NCBI RefSeq assembly: GCF_000003815.2
Contig: NW_023365730.1
Span: 262,599-326,598 of the forward strand
Direction: 5' to 3'
Length of the DNA: 64,000 bases
Origin: Branchiostoma floridae
Taxonomy: Eukaryota > Chordata > Leptocardii > Amphioxiformes > Branchiostomatidae
Numbering within the stretch: the stretch's first letter is position 1; each line of letters opens with the position of its first letter. The translations under genes and the position numbers were made by a program. Shown here piece after piece: positions 48,070 to 60,344 of this stretch. The notes below the pieces were generated by a model, which worked only from the letters and a program-made list of their open reading frames with translations, was not told the DNA's origin and searched no databases.

Positions 48070-49110
48070 TATAAATGGCTTAACGAATGTGTCTTCAGGC
48101 TGTTCGTGTTGTAAAGCTGGCTACAGTCATATGTAGATCAGTAGAATGGACCGGCATGTTTTCGCTAATCTTAGTTTATCATACGTTGTGCAATGCCTAA
48201 ACTAAGATATGTCTTTACCCAAAGTTGCTAGTATTGGTTGTCACAAAGCTTAAAGAATGTGCCTGCAGGCTGTTCGTGTTGTAAAGCTGGCTACAGTCAT
48301 TGGTATATCAGTAGAATGGACCGGCATGTTTAACGTTAATCTAAACGTTGCATCATACGTTGTGTAATGGCTAAACTAAGATATGTATTTACCCAGAATG
48401 TTCACCACCTTTGCTAGTATTGGTTGTCACAAAGCTCAACGAATGTATCTTCAGGCTGTTCGTGTTGTAAAGCTGGCTACAGCCATCGCTAGATCAGTAG
48501 AATGGACTGGCATGTTAAATGTTAATCTAAACGTTGCATCATACGTTGTGTAATGCATGAACATACATTTACCTAAAATGTTCACCAACTTTGCTGGTAT
48601 TGGTTGCAACAGAGCTTAACAAATGTATCTACAGACTGTTCGTGTTGTAAAGCTGGCTACAGTCATCTACAGATCAGTAGGATGGACCGGCATGTTTAAC
48701 GTTAATCTAAACGTTGCATCGTACGTTGTGTAATGCCTTAACTAAGGTATTTATTAACCCAAAATATTCACCGACTTTGCTAGTATTGGTTGTCACAAAG
48801 CTCAACGAATGTGTCTTCCGGCTGTTCGTGTTGTAAAGCTGGCTACAGTCATCTTTAGATCAGTAGAATGGACCGGTATGTTTTCGTTAATCTAAACGTT
48901 GCATCATACGTTGTGTAATGGCCGAACTAAGATATGTCTTTACCCAATGTATTCACCTTTTCTAGTTTTGGTTGTCTGTCACAAAGCTTAACAAATATAT
49001 CTTCCGGCTGTTCGTGTTGTAAAGCTTGTTACAGCCATCGCTAGATCAGTAAAATGGACAGGCATGTTTTCGTTAATCTAAACGTTATGTGATGCCTGAA
49101 CTAAAATATG
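48070..49110. repeat. six-copy ~182-bp tandem repeat
   Basis: GGCTGTTCGTGTTGTAAAGC anchors lie at 48098, 48268, 48454, 48634, 48820 and 49007 (offsets 170-187). Units share GATCAGTAGAATGGACCGGC, AATCTAAACGTTGCATCATA and GTATTGGTTGTCACAAAGCT. Confidence 0.93.
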
Positions 49111-50109
49111 GATCTATATAAATGAATGAAAGACCTTTATACCTTTATTTATGCTCAAATAGATCATAGCGATATCGTTAAGGCACAATTTCATATAAGA
49201 AATTTGTTATCTTTCTACATCTACATAGACTACTATGTGCTGTTTCCAGCCTAATTTTTTTCCGTCCCACTTATTGTTTGAGTGCCCATGTTGTTAAATT
49301 TCCTGGTAAAATATATCATTTTAAGCTTAAGCTGAAAGTATATTTTCAACAGTTTCATGTCATTTTGGGACGTATATTGTAATTTTGTTCCATCCCAACA
49401 AGTAACGTTCCCTCCTAGGACTATTTTTTTTGCAACCGTGACAAACGTTTGCTAGCCATCATTGTCACAAAGTGGACGAACGCTATTAATATGTATAAAC
49501 CTACATGCTTTGACTAATTAAGATGTCATGTAGTAAAGTACTGTTGGATCCGAACGCGCTTTGTTCCTGTCATACAGATGCTTATAAACGCCATCTCAAC
49601 ACCGCCACCGGTACACTCTTTCCTCTCGTGATGATTTAAGACTTCGCCAAGAGCTATGTTATCAATCACTTTTGATAACGACGTTTCTAATGTACATTTT
49701 TTTGCATGTTTCTTCCGGCAAAAACAACATCTTAGTATCGATCCCAGGTGCATGATGGGATTTAGGCATCAACCAAAACAACAACAGTGAATTAATGACC
49801 ACATTTTTACAAAATCGACGGATAACGATACATCATCATCATTTTGAAAATAATATGTAATAGGATGGTCTTGAAGTTTTGAATTAAAGATGGGCAATTT
49901 TTTTTCCAGACATATAAATCTAACTCTGTTTACGCTCATATAAAACCCCGTCAAATGGTAATATTTGGGGTTCTTATAAATGATTTCTCATGATAACCGA
50001 ATGAACATATTATGTAACTTCCATGCATCATACCTATATGTATGAACGAAACTTGCGTTTTCCTTCCATTTTGGGGCAAAGAAGCCCCATATTCAAAACA
50101 CAGTATGTG

Positions 50110-50740
50110 GCAATATCACTCTGTAGTTAAACGTCTTTAGTTTTCAAATTTACAAAGACCCTTTTTACGTGCACTTTGTTGCACCTTCGATTTACAACAG
50201 CGACATTTGAAATCCCAGCAAGGCCACCCTTCCCCATCTAGTCTCTAGCCATGTCTCTTTTGTACATACGAGGCAATTTAGTCTTCGGATTACCATCTTG
50301 TACTTGACATTGTGTGTGCTTAAATAAACCAGTTCTCTCCCTCTCTCTTTCTAACCCTGAGACTGGCCTACAAGAGCAAGTGATCAAAATCAAGATATAT
50401 TTAGTTTTCAATTTTTTACGTGCATTTTTGTTGCACCGTAGATTTACAGCAGCGACATTTGCACTTTGCTGCACCGTGCTACAACAGCGACATTTGAAAT
50501 CCCAGTAAAACCAACCAACCACAGCGGAAGTCATAGAGATCCATCTAGTCCCTAAGACTGCGACCGGCCCTACAATAAGAAGTGATGAAACATTTTTAGT
50601 TTTCAAATTTACAAACTTAAGCCACTTTTACATGCACTTTGCTGCACCTTGCTACAACAGCGACATTTGAAATCCCGGTAAAACCACCCAACCACAGCGG
50701 AAGTCATAGAGATCCATCTACTCTCTAACCCTGAGCCGAT
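50110..50740 (-). repeat. three to four diverged repeats with a shared Cys-rich minus frame
   Basis: CAGCGACATTTGAAATCCC anchors lie at 50200, 50487 and 50661, with a partial at 50452. Reading minus, three copies keep DFKCRCC followed by a KVQQSA-like segment in one frame. Surrounding sequence (ATCCATCTAGTC, GGAAGTCATAGAGATCC) is also repeated. I do not recognise the peptide. Confidence 0.7.
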
Positions 50741-50846
50741 CCTACAACAAGAACTCATCCATCACTCCACAACCAGCGATGTTCCTCCTATCCCCAACAT
50801 GCCCAGGGATTATCCGTCCTGGTTTGTCTCCTGCAGCGATATGATG

Positions 50847-50982
50847 TACCTGTCAGCTAGCATTCCGCCTGTATTAGCCTTTGTCCTCGCCAATGTTGGG
50901 ACTCCTGGATAGATGAGTGGTGTCACAGCAAAATTGAAAGGGTCGCCGAGGCCTCCGCGCTCCCCAAGCGATGGATACATCC
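50847..50982 (-). other. candidate internal exon, unrecognised
   Basis: Reading minus, CACCATCAGCGCAG precedes a stretch open in the frame MYPSLGERGGLGDPFNF, then VTPLIYPGVPTLARTKAN, and TAGCTGACAG/GTACAT could be a donor. The base composition is coding-like (G+C at third positions), but no family is recognised and the acceptor has a poor pyrimidine tract. The segment abuts the ~170-bp array on its right. Confidence 0.22.
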
Positions 50983-51079
50983 TGCGCTGATGGTGACATC
51001 TATCACGGTGGGATGTTATGGCCATCGCAGATGCCCATTGCGTGCGGACGGACCATTTTGTACGTCATTATCCCACATT

Positions 51080-53300
51080 CCAGGAGAATTCCCGGAACAA
51101 AGAGTGGCATTCTTGTCTCTAAAATGGCCGATATTTTGCTGGGTAACCTATCAGTGATATCCTCTTCCTGGATGATTATATGTTCTAATGGTTATTGACC
51201 ATGATATTGCGTGACCTGAAGTTTACTTGACGCAGGTGTATTTTTTTTGGTCTTTGACAAACAAAGAGTGGCCTTCTTGTCTCTAAAATGGCCGATAATT
51301 TGCTACGTAACCTATCAGTGATATCCTCTTCCTGGATATCATGCGATGATTATATGTAGTAATGGTTATTGACCATGATATTGCGTGACCTGAAGTTTAC
51401 ATGACGCAGGTGAATTTTTGGTCTTTGGAGAACAAAGAGTGGCATTCTTGTCTCTAAAATGGCCGATAATTTGCTGGCTAACCTATCAGTGATATCCACT
51501 TCCTGGATATCATGCGATGATTATATGTAGTAATGGTTATTGACCATGATATTGCGTGACATGAAGTTTACTTGACGCAGGTGTATTTCTGATCTTTTAA
51601 GAACAAAGAGTCACATTCTTGTCTCTAAAATGTTCTATAATTTGCTACGTAACCTATCAGCTATATCCACTTCCTGGATATCATGCGATGATTATATGTA
51701 GTAATGGTTATTGACCATGATGTTGCGTGACGTGAAGTTTACATGACGCAGGTGAATTTTTGGTCTTTGAAGAAGAAAGAGTCACATTCTTGTCTCTGAA
51801 ATGGCCGATAATTTGCTGGGTAACCTATCAGTGATATCCACTTCCTGGATATCATGCGATGATTATGTTCTAATGGTTATTGACCATGATATTGCGTGAC
51901 CTGGAGTTTACTTGACGGAGGTGTATTTTTGGTCTTTGAAGAACAAAGAGTGGCATTCTTGTCTCTGAAATGGCCGATAATTTGCTGGCAAACATATCAG
52001 TGATATCCACTTCCTGGATATCATGCGATGATTATATGTAGTAATGGTTATTGACCGTGACCTTGCGTGGCCTGAAGTTTACTTGACGCAGGTGTATTTT
52101 TGGTCTTTGAAGAACAAAGAGTGGCATTCTTGTCTCTAAAATGGCCGATAATTTGCAGGCTAACCTATCAGCTATACTCACTTCATGGATATCATGCGAT
52201 GATTATATGTAGTAACTAGTAGTAATGGTTATTGACCATGGTATTGCGTGACGTGAAGTTTACATGACGCAGGTGAATTTTTGGTCTTTGAAGCACAAAG
52301 AGTGACATTCTTGTCTCTAAAATGGCTGATAATTTGCTGGCGAACCTATCAGTGATATCCACTTCCTGGATATCATGCGATGATTATATGTAGTAATGGT
52401 TATTGACCATGATGTTGCGTGACATGAAGTTTACTTGACGCAGGTGTTTTTTGGTCTTTGAAGAACAAAGAGTGGCATTTTTGTCTCTAAAATGGCCCAT
52501 AATTTGCTGGGTAACCTATCAGTGATATCCACTTCCTGGGTATCATGCGATGATTATATGTTCTAATGGTTATTGACCATGATATTGCGTGACCTGAAGT
52601 TTACTTGACGCAGGTTTTTTTTTGTCTTGAAGAACAAAGAGTGGTATTCTTGTCTCTAAAATGGCTGATAATTTGCTACCTAACCTATCAGCTATATCCA
52701 CTTCCTGGACATCATGCGATGATTATATGTAATAATGGTTTTTGACCATGATATTGCATGACATGAAGTTTATTTGACGCAGGTGTATTTTTTATCTTTG
52801 ATGTAGAAAAAAGGCCCAGAGGATTGAGATATTTTGTTACAGTCTAATAGATGTAGGCTAACACAAGGTAGTCAGAAATCATGTACTAATGCAGTAATGG
52901 TTATTGACCATGATGTTGCGTGACTTTAAGTTTACCTGACGCAGGTGTATTTTTCATCTTTGATATAGGAAAAAGCCCCTAGGATTGATATTTTTTGTTA
53001 AAATCTAATGGATTAACGTGGGCCAACACAATGTAGTCAGGAATATTGACCACGTGAGACGACCGTCATCCTTAGAAAATGAACGCTCCATTGAAACTGA
53101 AACTTGTTAAAGTCTACCTGACGCAGGTGTATGTCTCATCTTTGATAAAGAGAAAAGTCCCATGGATTGAGATATTTGGTCGAAAAAATGTTAAGATTTC
53201 ATGGATTAACGTACATACCCAAGTACAATGTAGTCAGAAATATCGGCTACGTGAGGCTGTCATCGTTAGAAAATGAACTTCCCATCGAAAATGACATTTG
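51080..53300. repeat. ~170-bp tandem array, ten good and three decayed units
   Basis: TTGTCTCTAAAATGG anchors at 51113, 51277, 51448, 51619, 51790, 51959, 52130, 52311, 52481 and 52650 give offsets of 164-181, mostly 169-171 bp. Units carry CACTTCCTGGATATCATGCG, GGTTATTGACCATGATATTG and TTTACTTGACGCAGGTG. Three further units to 53300 keep only the GACGCAGGTGTAT part. Confidence 0.95.
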
Positions 53301-53704
53301 TTAAAATCTAATGCATGTCGTGCGTGTGTGCCGCGGCATCGCATAAGTCGGACCTTTTTGCTGCATTCCTCTTACGTAAATCCATTTGATGATAATGTAA
53401 CCATTGTCAGATCAAATAAACCTCAGATGTGCTTAAAGTACAACTTAATACCGACCATCGATAAACAGTAATAAAATCTTGGCAGATTTATGATCAGCCC
53501 AATTTCAATACATGGTTTACTGAAGGCCACGTCAATGGTTTCCAGCCCTTGGGAATCATATATTTCATGCAATAAAGATATGACTGAAAGCGTTACTCAG
53601 CAAAATATTTCTTCACTTTGTCTCTGCTATACAAAACTTTGAAATTGACAGAGGATTGTTTAGCTGACGGCTATCTGTACATCACTCGTCACATACTGAG
53701 CAGC

Positions 53705-53960
53705 GTCGGTGTGGCGTGACTGGTAGGGCGTTGGCCTATGAATCAAGAGGTCCTGAGTTCGATACCCACCCCATGCCTTGACGTTGTGTCCTTGGGAAAG
53801 GCACTTTACACGGCTTTCCCTGACGTTAGAGTGACGTCCACTAAGCCTCGTCGGCTAATGCATCTAAATGTGTATCCCAAAACACGCTACGGATTTAGTG
53901 CGCCAATGTGTCAACATGAGAAAATTGACATCCAACAAGAACCGTTAATCTTTTTTTACA
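53705..53960 (+). mobile_element. tRNA-derived SINE with a conserved central domain
   Basis: The head GGTGTGGCGTGACTGGTAGG resembles a Pol III A box, and GAGTTCGATACCCACC a B box, about 35 bp apart as in tRNA. The body then reads GTGTCCTTGGGAAAGGCACT TTACACG (written here in two parts), which I recall as a central block shared by metazoan SINEs, probably the Nin-DC type. The 3' end may be near the TTAGAAGAAGAAAGAC tail at 53977. The 62-78-codon frame across it is not a gene. Confidence 0.72.
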
Positions 53961-54108
53961 TCACCGCCATCTAATATTAGAAGAAGAAAGACTGAAACTC
54001 ATTAAATACCAAGTTGGCAGCTATAAGGCAGAGTCAGAGTAGGCTCCTTGTTGCATGTACGTGCGGAATGTATTTTGTAAACCTTTACGTCAGTCATTTT
54101 TGACCTGC

Positions 54109-54350
54109 TTGGTATGTTCTGTTGCTGAGCTGCCGTATCCAAAATACGTATCAACACACCTGATGTCGTCACGCGTGACGTCATGTGACGTCAGTACCAC
54201 ACATAACTAGCAACGTCACATATTTTATAAACATCTCCAAGTTGTATCAGTGACTTTTTACCCGTTCGGTATGTTCTGTTGCTGAGCTGCCGTATCCAAA
54301 ATACGTATCAACACACCTGATGTCGTCATGCGTGACGTCATAACTGGCAA
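54109..54350. repeat. two-copy ~156-bp repeat carrying CRE sites
   Basis: GGTATGTTCTGTTGCTGAGC begins copies at 54112 and 54268. Both end with CCTGATGTCGTCA.GCGTGACGTCA. Perfect TGACGTCA palindromes lie at 54176, 54186 and 54333. Confidence 0.85.
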
Positions 54351-55295
54351 CGTCACCAACACAAACAACAAACAGTAATGTCACTAACCCGGATCACCCA
54401 CAGTAACTTAGTAACCAGACTGTCGCAGACGCCACCTACCAACGTAAATAGCGACAGTTGGCTATGCTCAACGGATTTCAAAGATTTTGCGTCGAACTCA
54501 TCTTTGTATTTGGGTGTCTCTTGAGTCATAGTTGTGTATGCTGTGTCACATTCCAAATAAAAAATAAACGGAGTCACAGAGATGAGCCAACCACTGGCCG
54601 AAGCACTTTATATGATAGGCAGACAGGCAGAGCCGCGTCTAGTGGAAATTGGACCAAACCCAGAAAAACGTCTAACAATGACACTAGCACACACTACACC
54701 AAGTAATGTAACTAACGCAGAACAGACCTTGTGATACGAATACAATAGCTACTAGCACAGACCAAGCTAGTCCTCCTTAACTTGTTTGGTCTCGATCTTA
54801 AGTTGGTAAGTTGTCACTGTTCTCAGTTTCATGTCGAGAGCTACCTAGATATATATGTGTTCGCAATCATCTTTTAGACTCTTCCAACAGCGTTCACATA
54901 AAACATGCTCTTGCTGTACGATAGTACCTTTGAACAACTTATGAAAGCCTCTGCAGTTTCTATCGTCCGTGTCTATAAGACAAGATGTCCGCCAGACTTT
55001 TACATATGGCACACCGTGAGAAACGACATCAGGGCCAAACTCGGAGCGGACAGGCCATTATCGAAGCCATCCAGACTTAGATGATTTGGTCATGATATAA
55101 AGACACCACCAAGAATAGGTCCAACCCCACGTCTCGAAGAAGACCAACCCCAACTTCCATCATGAAAGCCATGAAAGGTAAAGTCTTAGGCCGGGCAATG
55201 CGAATCAAGCTGAAGGCATCTAGGTAGATCAGTAGTTATAAAACTGGGCACAATATCTGATAAAAAGAACGCTGAGCTTTGCAGTTTGGTATGTT

Positions 55296-55506
55296 AGGGC
55301 GTGGTCACATAGGTCGTGCGATCGTCGTACTAGTTTGATGCCATGGGATTTTCAAGCAGGCCGCGAGAGAACCAACCATCGGCATGGATTCAAAACAACA
55401 CTTTGTGTACCAAGACAGTTGAAGTTGGAGTACATTTATCCCTCCGAATTGCCCGACTTGAGTTAGCGATCGTACGATGAACGCACGACCTATGTGACCG
55501 CGCCCT
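55296..55506. mobile_element. MITE with AGGGCGTGGTCACATAGG ends
   Basis: The left end AGGGCGTGGTCACATAGGTC and the right end, closing CGACCTATGTGACCGCGCCC T, are inverted over ~25 bp, with a further CGATCG/CGTACGAT palindromic block. It is 211 bp long with no ORF. A 3-bp target duplication cannot be read cleanly. Confidence 0.8.
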
Positions 55507-56199
55507 GATAGAACGTACACATGGTCTGTAGTGCGAGGAAATCACTGGGAGGACCGCAAATCACTGTGAAGTGCCAGGATACTGCACGTTATACTATAGG
55601 GAATTATCCTATGTACAATGTAACAAAATCTAGTCTTAAGTACATGCTGCCGAACAATTTTGGTGAACATCTAATTACTCTGAATCACACATATATCTAT
55701 AAAATGCTTGGTGGGTTACAGCACAGGAGGTTTGTTAGTTCAAAATGCAATTTGCACTAGCATTGCATAGACCTTCTACACCACAATCACAAAGCACAGT
55801 CTACAAAACCTTCCAATGCTCAGTAACAATGACGACACATTCGTCTTCCCATCAGCTCCCGAGTCTTCCTAACCTACAACCGGTTGTTTCCAACTCCTAG
55901 AGGCCAATTTATGGCGCTACAATGCTAAAAAAATACCTTACAAATCTCCCTCTAACTAATAACCCGAAGAATCCCATACGCAATGCTTTCAATCGCCCAT
56001 ACAAACCGTTTGAACTAGATAACATATCTACAATGCTGCTATATGTCTAGAAAGATTCTTATCGTAGGCCTAAAACAGGCCAAATTTCGCAATTGTGAGA
56101 CAACAAAACCCTGATACTTTAGTATTTAGTCTGTACAATAAAGAATTGCAATCCCTTACCTTCTCTCTACTACTTATTGGCTCTCAGTAACTGCCCGTT

Positions 56200-56545
56200 A
56201 TGTCGCTTGCCCCGTTCGTATGACGCGAATGCTGCACACGGCGCTCCTCTCTGCACCTAAATAGTCCTTCTGACACAAAGTTTGTAACCAAGGAGTTGGC
56301 CTCCACCAGCTGATAACCACGCCGCAGCACCTTCCGCCGTTGCCACCACACACACTGGTCGGTCGGGCCGCTAAAGCAAGCGATCTTGAGATTGGCTGTG
56401 TAATTCGCTAGCTCGCATCAGCTGCTCTCTCTCGGCGCGCGCGTGGGATTTCAATTCCCCAATCACTCACATTACCTTCCGGGCCAATTACTGCCGTCTC
56501 CGGCTCTCGCCTGTTCACAAGGTGCAATTTGAACGTTGAGGCTGT
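56200..56545. promoter_or_regulatory. GC/CpG-rich patch, possible promoter
   Basis: CpG dinucleotides cluster (GACGCGAATGC, CACGGCGCTCC, CCTTCCGCCG, CTCGGCGCGCGCG) over about 340 bp in an otherwise AT-rich area. No TATA box or exon can be tied to it. The adjacent MITE is excluded from the patch. Confidence 0.25.
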
Positions 56546-56547
56546 TA

Positions 56548-56783
56548 AGGTGGTATCTCGCTGCACTTGGGGCACCGGTGCGGCACTGCGGGGCTCGTTC
56601 ACTGCGGTACTTACAGTTGTTTGTTTTTTTTACGATTTTTGATAATTTATATAAAAGTATGACTTAGAAGACAACAAAAAGCACGAGACGGAAAAAAATA
56701 TTTTTTTATCTCTGAAATTCGTTGAGTCCTCTACGAACCCCGCAGTGCCGCACCGGTGCCGCAAGTGCAGTGAGAGTCCACCT
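56548..56783. mobile_element. PIF/Harbinger-type MITE, family A, TSD TTA
   Basis: Inverted ends AGGTGGTATCTCGCTGCACT and AAGTGCAGTGAGAGTCCACC T, with GCACCGGTGCGGCACTGCGG inside. TTA duplications flank it exactly (56545-56547 and 56784-56786). The core includes GTATGACTTAGAAGACAAC. Confidence 0.9.
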
Positions 56784-57432
56784 TTACTCGCCGGCAGGGA
56801 AAGCGATAGAGCTGCCCTTAGGGACACCATCGGAGGCTTGCCAACGATGCCTATCTCTACATACACGTCTTTAATACTGCTATGTTACCGATTCGCAGAC
56901 ACGCTTGTAGAGATAAGCCTGGTGAAGATAGATCGCTTCATTTCACTGGCGTTGACAAGTGCTTGAGATAGGGAGAAAATAAGCTGGCGTGGCGTAAGCT
57001 GATACATGCAACTCACATCTTAATCTGTAGCAATAGGGATGGAAGTACCATTCTGAGGGTATTATCTTAAAATCGAAATTAAGAGGCTTAGCGCCAAGTG
57101 GGGATATATCTTTCTTCAACGTGCGTGCAGGTCTGGATCAGCACGATGTAGTAGGAAAACCTAATCTCCAAGCAGATCTTCAGAGGTTAAATTAAAACAG
57201 TAACATGAGCTGGGGAAGGAGTTTTGCCGGCAGAGGAGTTTTAAAACCTACAATCACCTAATTTCAACACCTGAAATATGATATTGTTTTATCGCCTCGA
57301 AACAGGGGCGAAAAGGTGTTGTCTAAACTACATGTTACAAATTGCAGCATTCCTCAATAACCGTGGCGTATCACTAAGACACAGAGCCCTACAGAGGTGT
57401 CCGTAGTAACAATCAACTCATTCACACCTATC

Positions 57433-57471
57433 TGACGTCATTTGACGTCACTGGACCTAATTGTGACGTCA
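57433..57471. promoter_or_regulatory. triple TGACGTCA (CRE/ATF) cluster
   Basis: Three perfect TGACGTCA palindromes lie at 57433-57440, 57443-57450 and 57464-57471. This is the consensus binding site for CREB/ATF-family bZIP factors. The segment is not part of a visible tandem repeat. A TTATAAAG sequence lies about 290 bp downstream (57725) but no gene start is recognised. Confidence 0.5.
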
Positions 57472-57979
57472 GCTGAACTGTTCTGAGAGTCTTTAACTGA
57501 ATTCTTCAACGAGCCCCATTTTTCGGGCTTAAACGTTACAGACTGAAACTTTACTTGATTGATGGGAAAAAGACAAGAAACAGGGTTTATACTTTACAAT
57601 GATATGTCATAATCTATACATTCAGCTCTTGGGTGCCTAAGGTGAAAAATATCATAACAATTATCATCTCGCGGTGTCACCATTTACTGTATGTACCACT
57701 ATGCTGAAGGACATATAGAGAGCACTTATAAAGCCACATCACTACAGAGTCCTCTAACCAGGTCTACACGGGAGACCTACCTCCTGAGATCACATGACGT
57801 CACCGGTAAAAATGATAGAGAAATCGTGGTTAGTTCCCATCTGCGTGATGCATTTCGATCCCATGGAAACGCCAGAGCCGAGAAGAAGTCGGTTTGAACT
57901 TCAGAGTCTCTTTTATAACACCTACAGAAAGTGCTAAAATGAAGGCGATGAATCACCCTACAATCCACGAGTCTGACAG

Positions 57980-58710
57980 GAACAGAAAAGGCCTGGGCAA
58001 CCGTGATTCCTACAGGCTTTAGAGCATGACTGCGCAACACTCGGCATCGCCTCCACTGGAAATGTCGGACTATACAGCCGGCTTCATTAAATTGATTGTG
58101 CTCATTTTTAGCATTTGTATAAATAAATTAAAAAAATAAAAATAAACGTTAAATCATGTAAATTCCACGCCACATTGAATCAATATTTCTATAAAACAAT
58201 AAAACATAATGTGATGTCGATTCAAGCAATTAGCACATAAGATGCACACAACGGCGTATCGAAACTTCTTTTGTCAGATACTTTCCACTACTCGTCGAGT
58301 GCAGGGGTCCCAAATTAATCGTTGACTTGTTCAGACATTGAAGTAAAGGTCTAGGACAGTACACAGAAAAAGGCCTGGGCTAGCCTCAGGGCGATCATGC
58401 TTCCTACAGGCTTTAGAGCATGACTGCGCAACATTCCGTATCGCCTGCTGGAAATGTCGAACACACAAACCTAGTTTTAATTGTGCTCTTTTTTAATATG
58501 TTCGGAGAAATAAAAAAGTGAACATTAGATCATGTTGAATCACGCGACATTGGTGACATTGAAGCTATCTATCAAACAATAAAATATAATGTGAAGTTGG
58601 TTCAAGCAACTATTACAGTTATGATGCACACAGCGACAGATCGAACATGATCTTCTGTCAGCCACTTTTCACTAAACGTCGAGTGCAAGGGTCCTGGAAA
58701 TTCCCATGGA
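57980..58710. repeat. two-copy ~382-bp direct repeat
   Basis: AAAAGGCCTGGGC begins copies at 57986 and 58368. Both carry CCTACAGGCTTTAGAGCATG, an A/T-rich middle with ACAATAAAA.ATAATGTGA and a GTCGAGTGCA.GGGTCC end. Confidence 0.85.
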
Positions 58711-59089
58711 CTCGGCAAGAAAGCACATGTTTAGGCATGTAGAAGAAATAATCTACATTGTACATTATGTAGGACAGTACACACCAAGCCCAGAAAGTTC
58801 TATACACGACACGAACACAGTAAATTTTAGGGCATTGATATCCTCAGAAATTTGCAACAAGTTAGTGTTGAAAAGACACTAAACACAAACGCGATTCGAA
58901 GTGGTACACGGTTTTATATATTACGTGAATAATGTTGTCAAGTGAAGAAGTCACTACAGGAAGATTCATGGTCCATTCGTGACAACAGAAATGAATGACA
59001 GGTGACATGTGAGTTTCAAACCCCACAGGGCCTGGCTGGTGCCGACTGATTGTACAACACTAGCTGAATAAAGGATAGATAATGAGATG

Positions 59090-59335
59090 GGCTGGACAAG
59101 AATTTGGCCAATTTGTCAAAGTGTTAAAAGCCATATTCTTCGGAATCGTGGTAAATGTTAGGATTGCGTTTTAAGCTAAAACAAACTTGTATCTATAGTT
59201 ATTCTTTACTTAGCATATTAACAAAATTGGCTAAATTGCCTTAGTGTTGATAGCCATGATAGACGAAAGGTGGTAAATGTCGGGGTTGCGTTTTATGCTT
59301 GAAATAAACTTGTATGAGTGGTTATTCACTTAGCG
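59090..59335. repeat. two-copy ~122-bp direct repeat
   Basis: GGTAAATGT anchors at 59150 and 59272; both copies contain TTGCGTTTTA.GCT, AAACTTGTAT and GTTATTC. Confidence 0.7.
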
Positions 59336-59679
59336 TAGTAACAGATAACCATAGTCAGCCACAGTTACGAGGCAATGATATACTATTTGACTTGCCGTTG
59401 ACGCAGAGACATTATTTTGAAATTGCTGTTATGGGAATGGAATGGCTGTCTTATAACAATGCGTTTGTCTTCTTTCTTGTTTCAGACGTAAGGTAGCTTG
59501 CTTTTTAAAATGTACGCACCTGTTTAGAAGCACAACAAAACTACTTCGCTGGTTACAGTGATCATACCTTACGCGTTTTTATGTTTGGTTTAGGGTTAAA
59601 ACGTGCTAACAGAGAAACCCGCCACACACATTTTAAACACAGATTTTATTAATGATTTTTCCCCTACATACAACAGTTA

Positions 59680-59802
59680 AGATGGTATCTCACTGCACTT
59701 GGGGCACCCAAATTTTTTAAAAATCGGAGAAAATAACAGAAGACTGACGCGGCGAACGAACCCCGCAGTGACGCAATCTTGACGCAAGTGCAGTGAGCAC
59801 CT
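59680..59802. mobile_element. internally deleted Harbinger-type MITE, TSD TTA
   Basis: The left end AGATGGTATCTCACTGCACT continues as family A, then breaks off at CACCC. The right end reads GACGCAAGTGCAGTGAGCAC CT. TTA lies on both sides (59677-59679 and 59803-59805). At 123 bp it is half the usual length. Confidence 0.82.
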
Positions 59803-60344
59803 TTAGTCAGCCTTGTCAAGGGTTTTGTTACTTTTCCATATTACGCACAGCGTATGTAACCACCAGATGAATTGCCTGTACCAAAGCAAGAGAAATGATG
59901 TGTCCTGGAGCCAGTGGAGGCCAGCACACGATGGCAGCAATTAGACCACCGATAGTGAACTACGCGGAGGCTGTGATTTACCGTGTGGGCATGGTGATGG
60001 GATTATATGGATGGCATCCACGCGCGTCAATTTTTGTAGTATTAGATCATTCTTTATTTAGAAAATAAAGGAAAGTGACATTGATCCCAGGTCATGTTGC
60101 TCTTGGCAGACCAAACATGCGGGGAGACATGGACAAATTTACATATGACTTTACAACAATGACATCACACAGTTTAGTTCAGTATTGTCTTAAAATCATT
60201 CGTTTTAAAATCATTCTATTGCACAGTTCTCCCAGTGTAGCTCATGTCGAGCTCTCCATATAGCAGGACAATATTGACATTCGACTTATGTCCCTGAAGA
60301 GCTTCTTTGGTGCTTTTGCGTTAACAGTCCTGAACAGCGTTATA

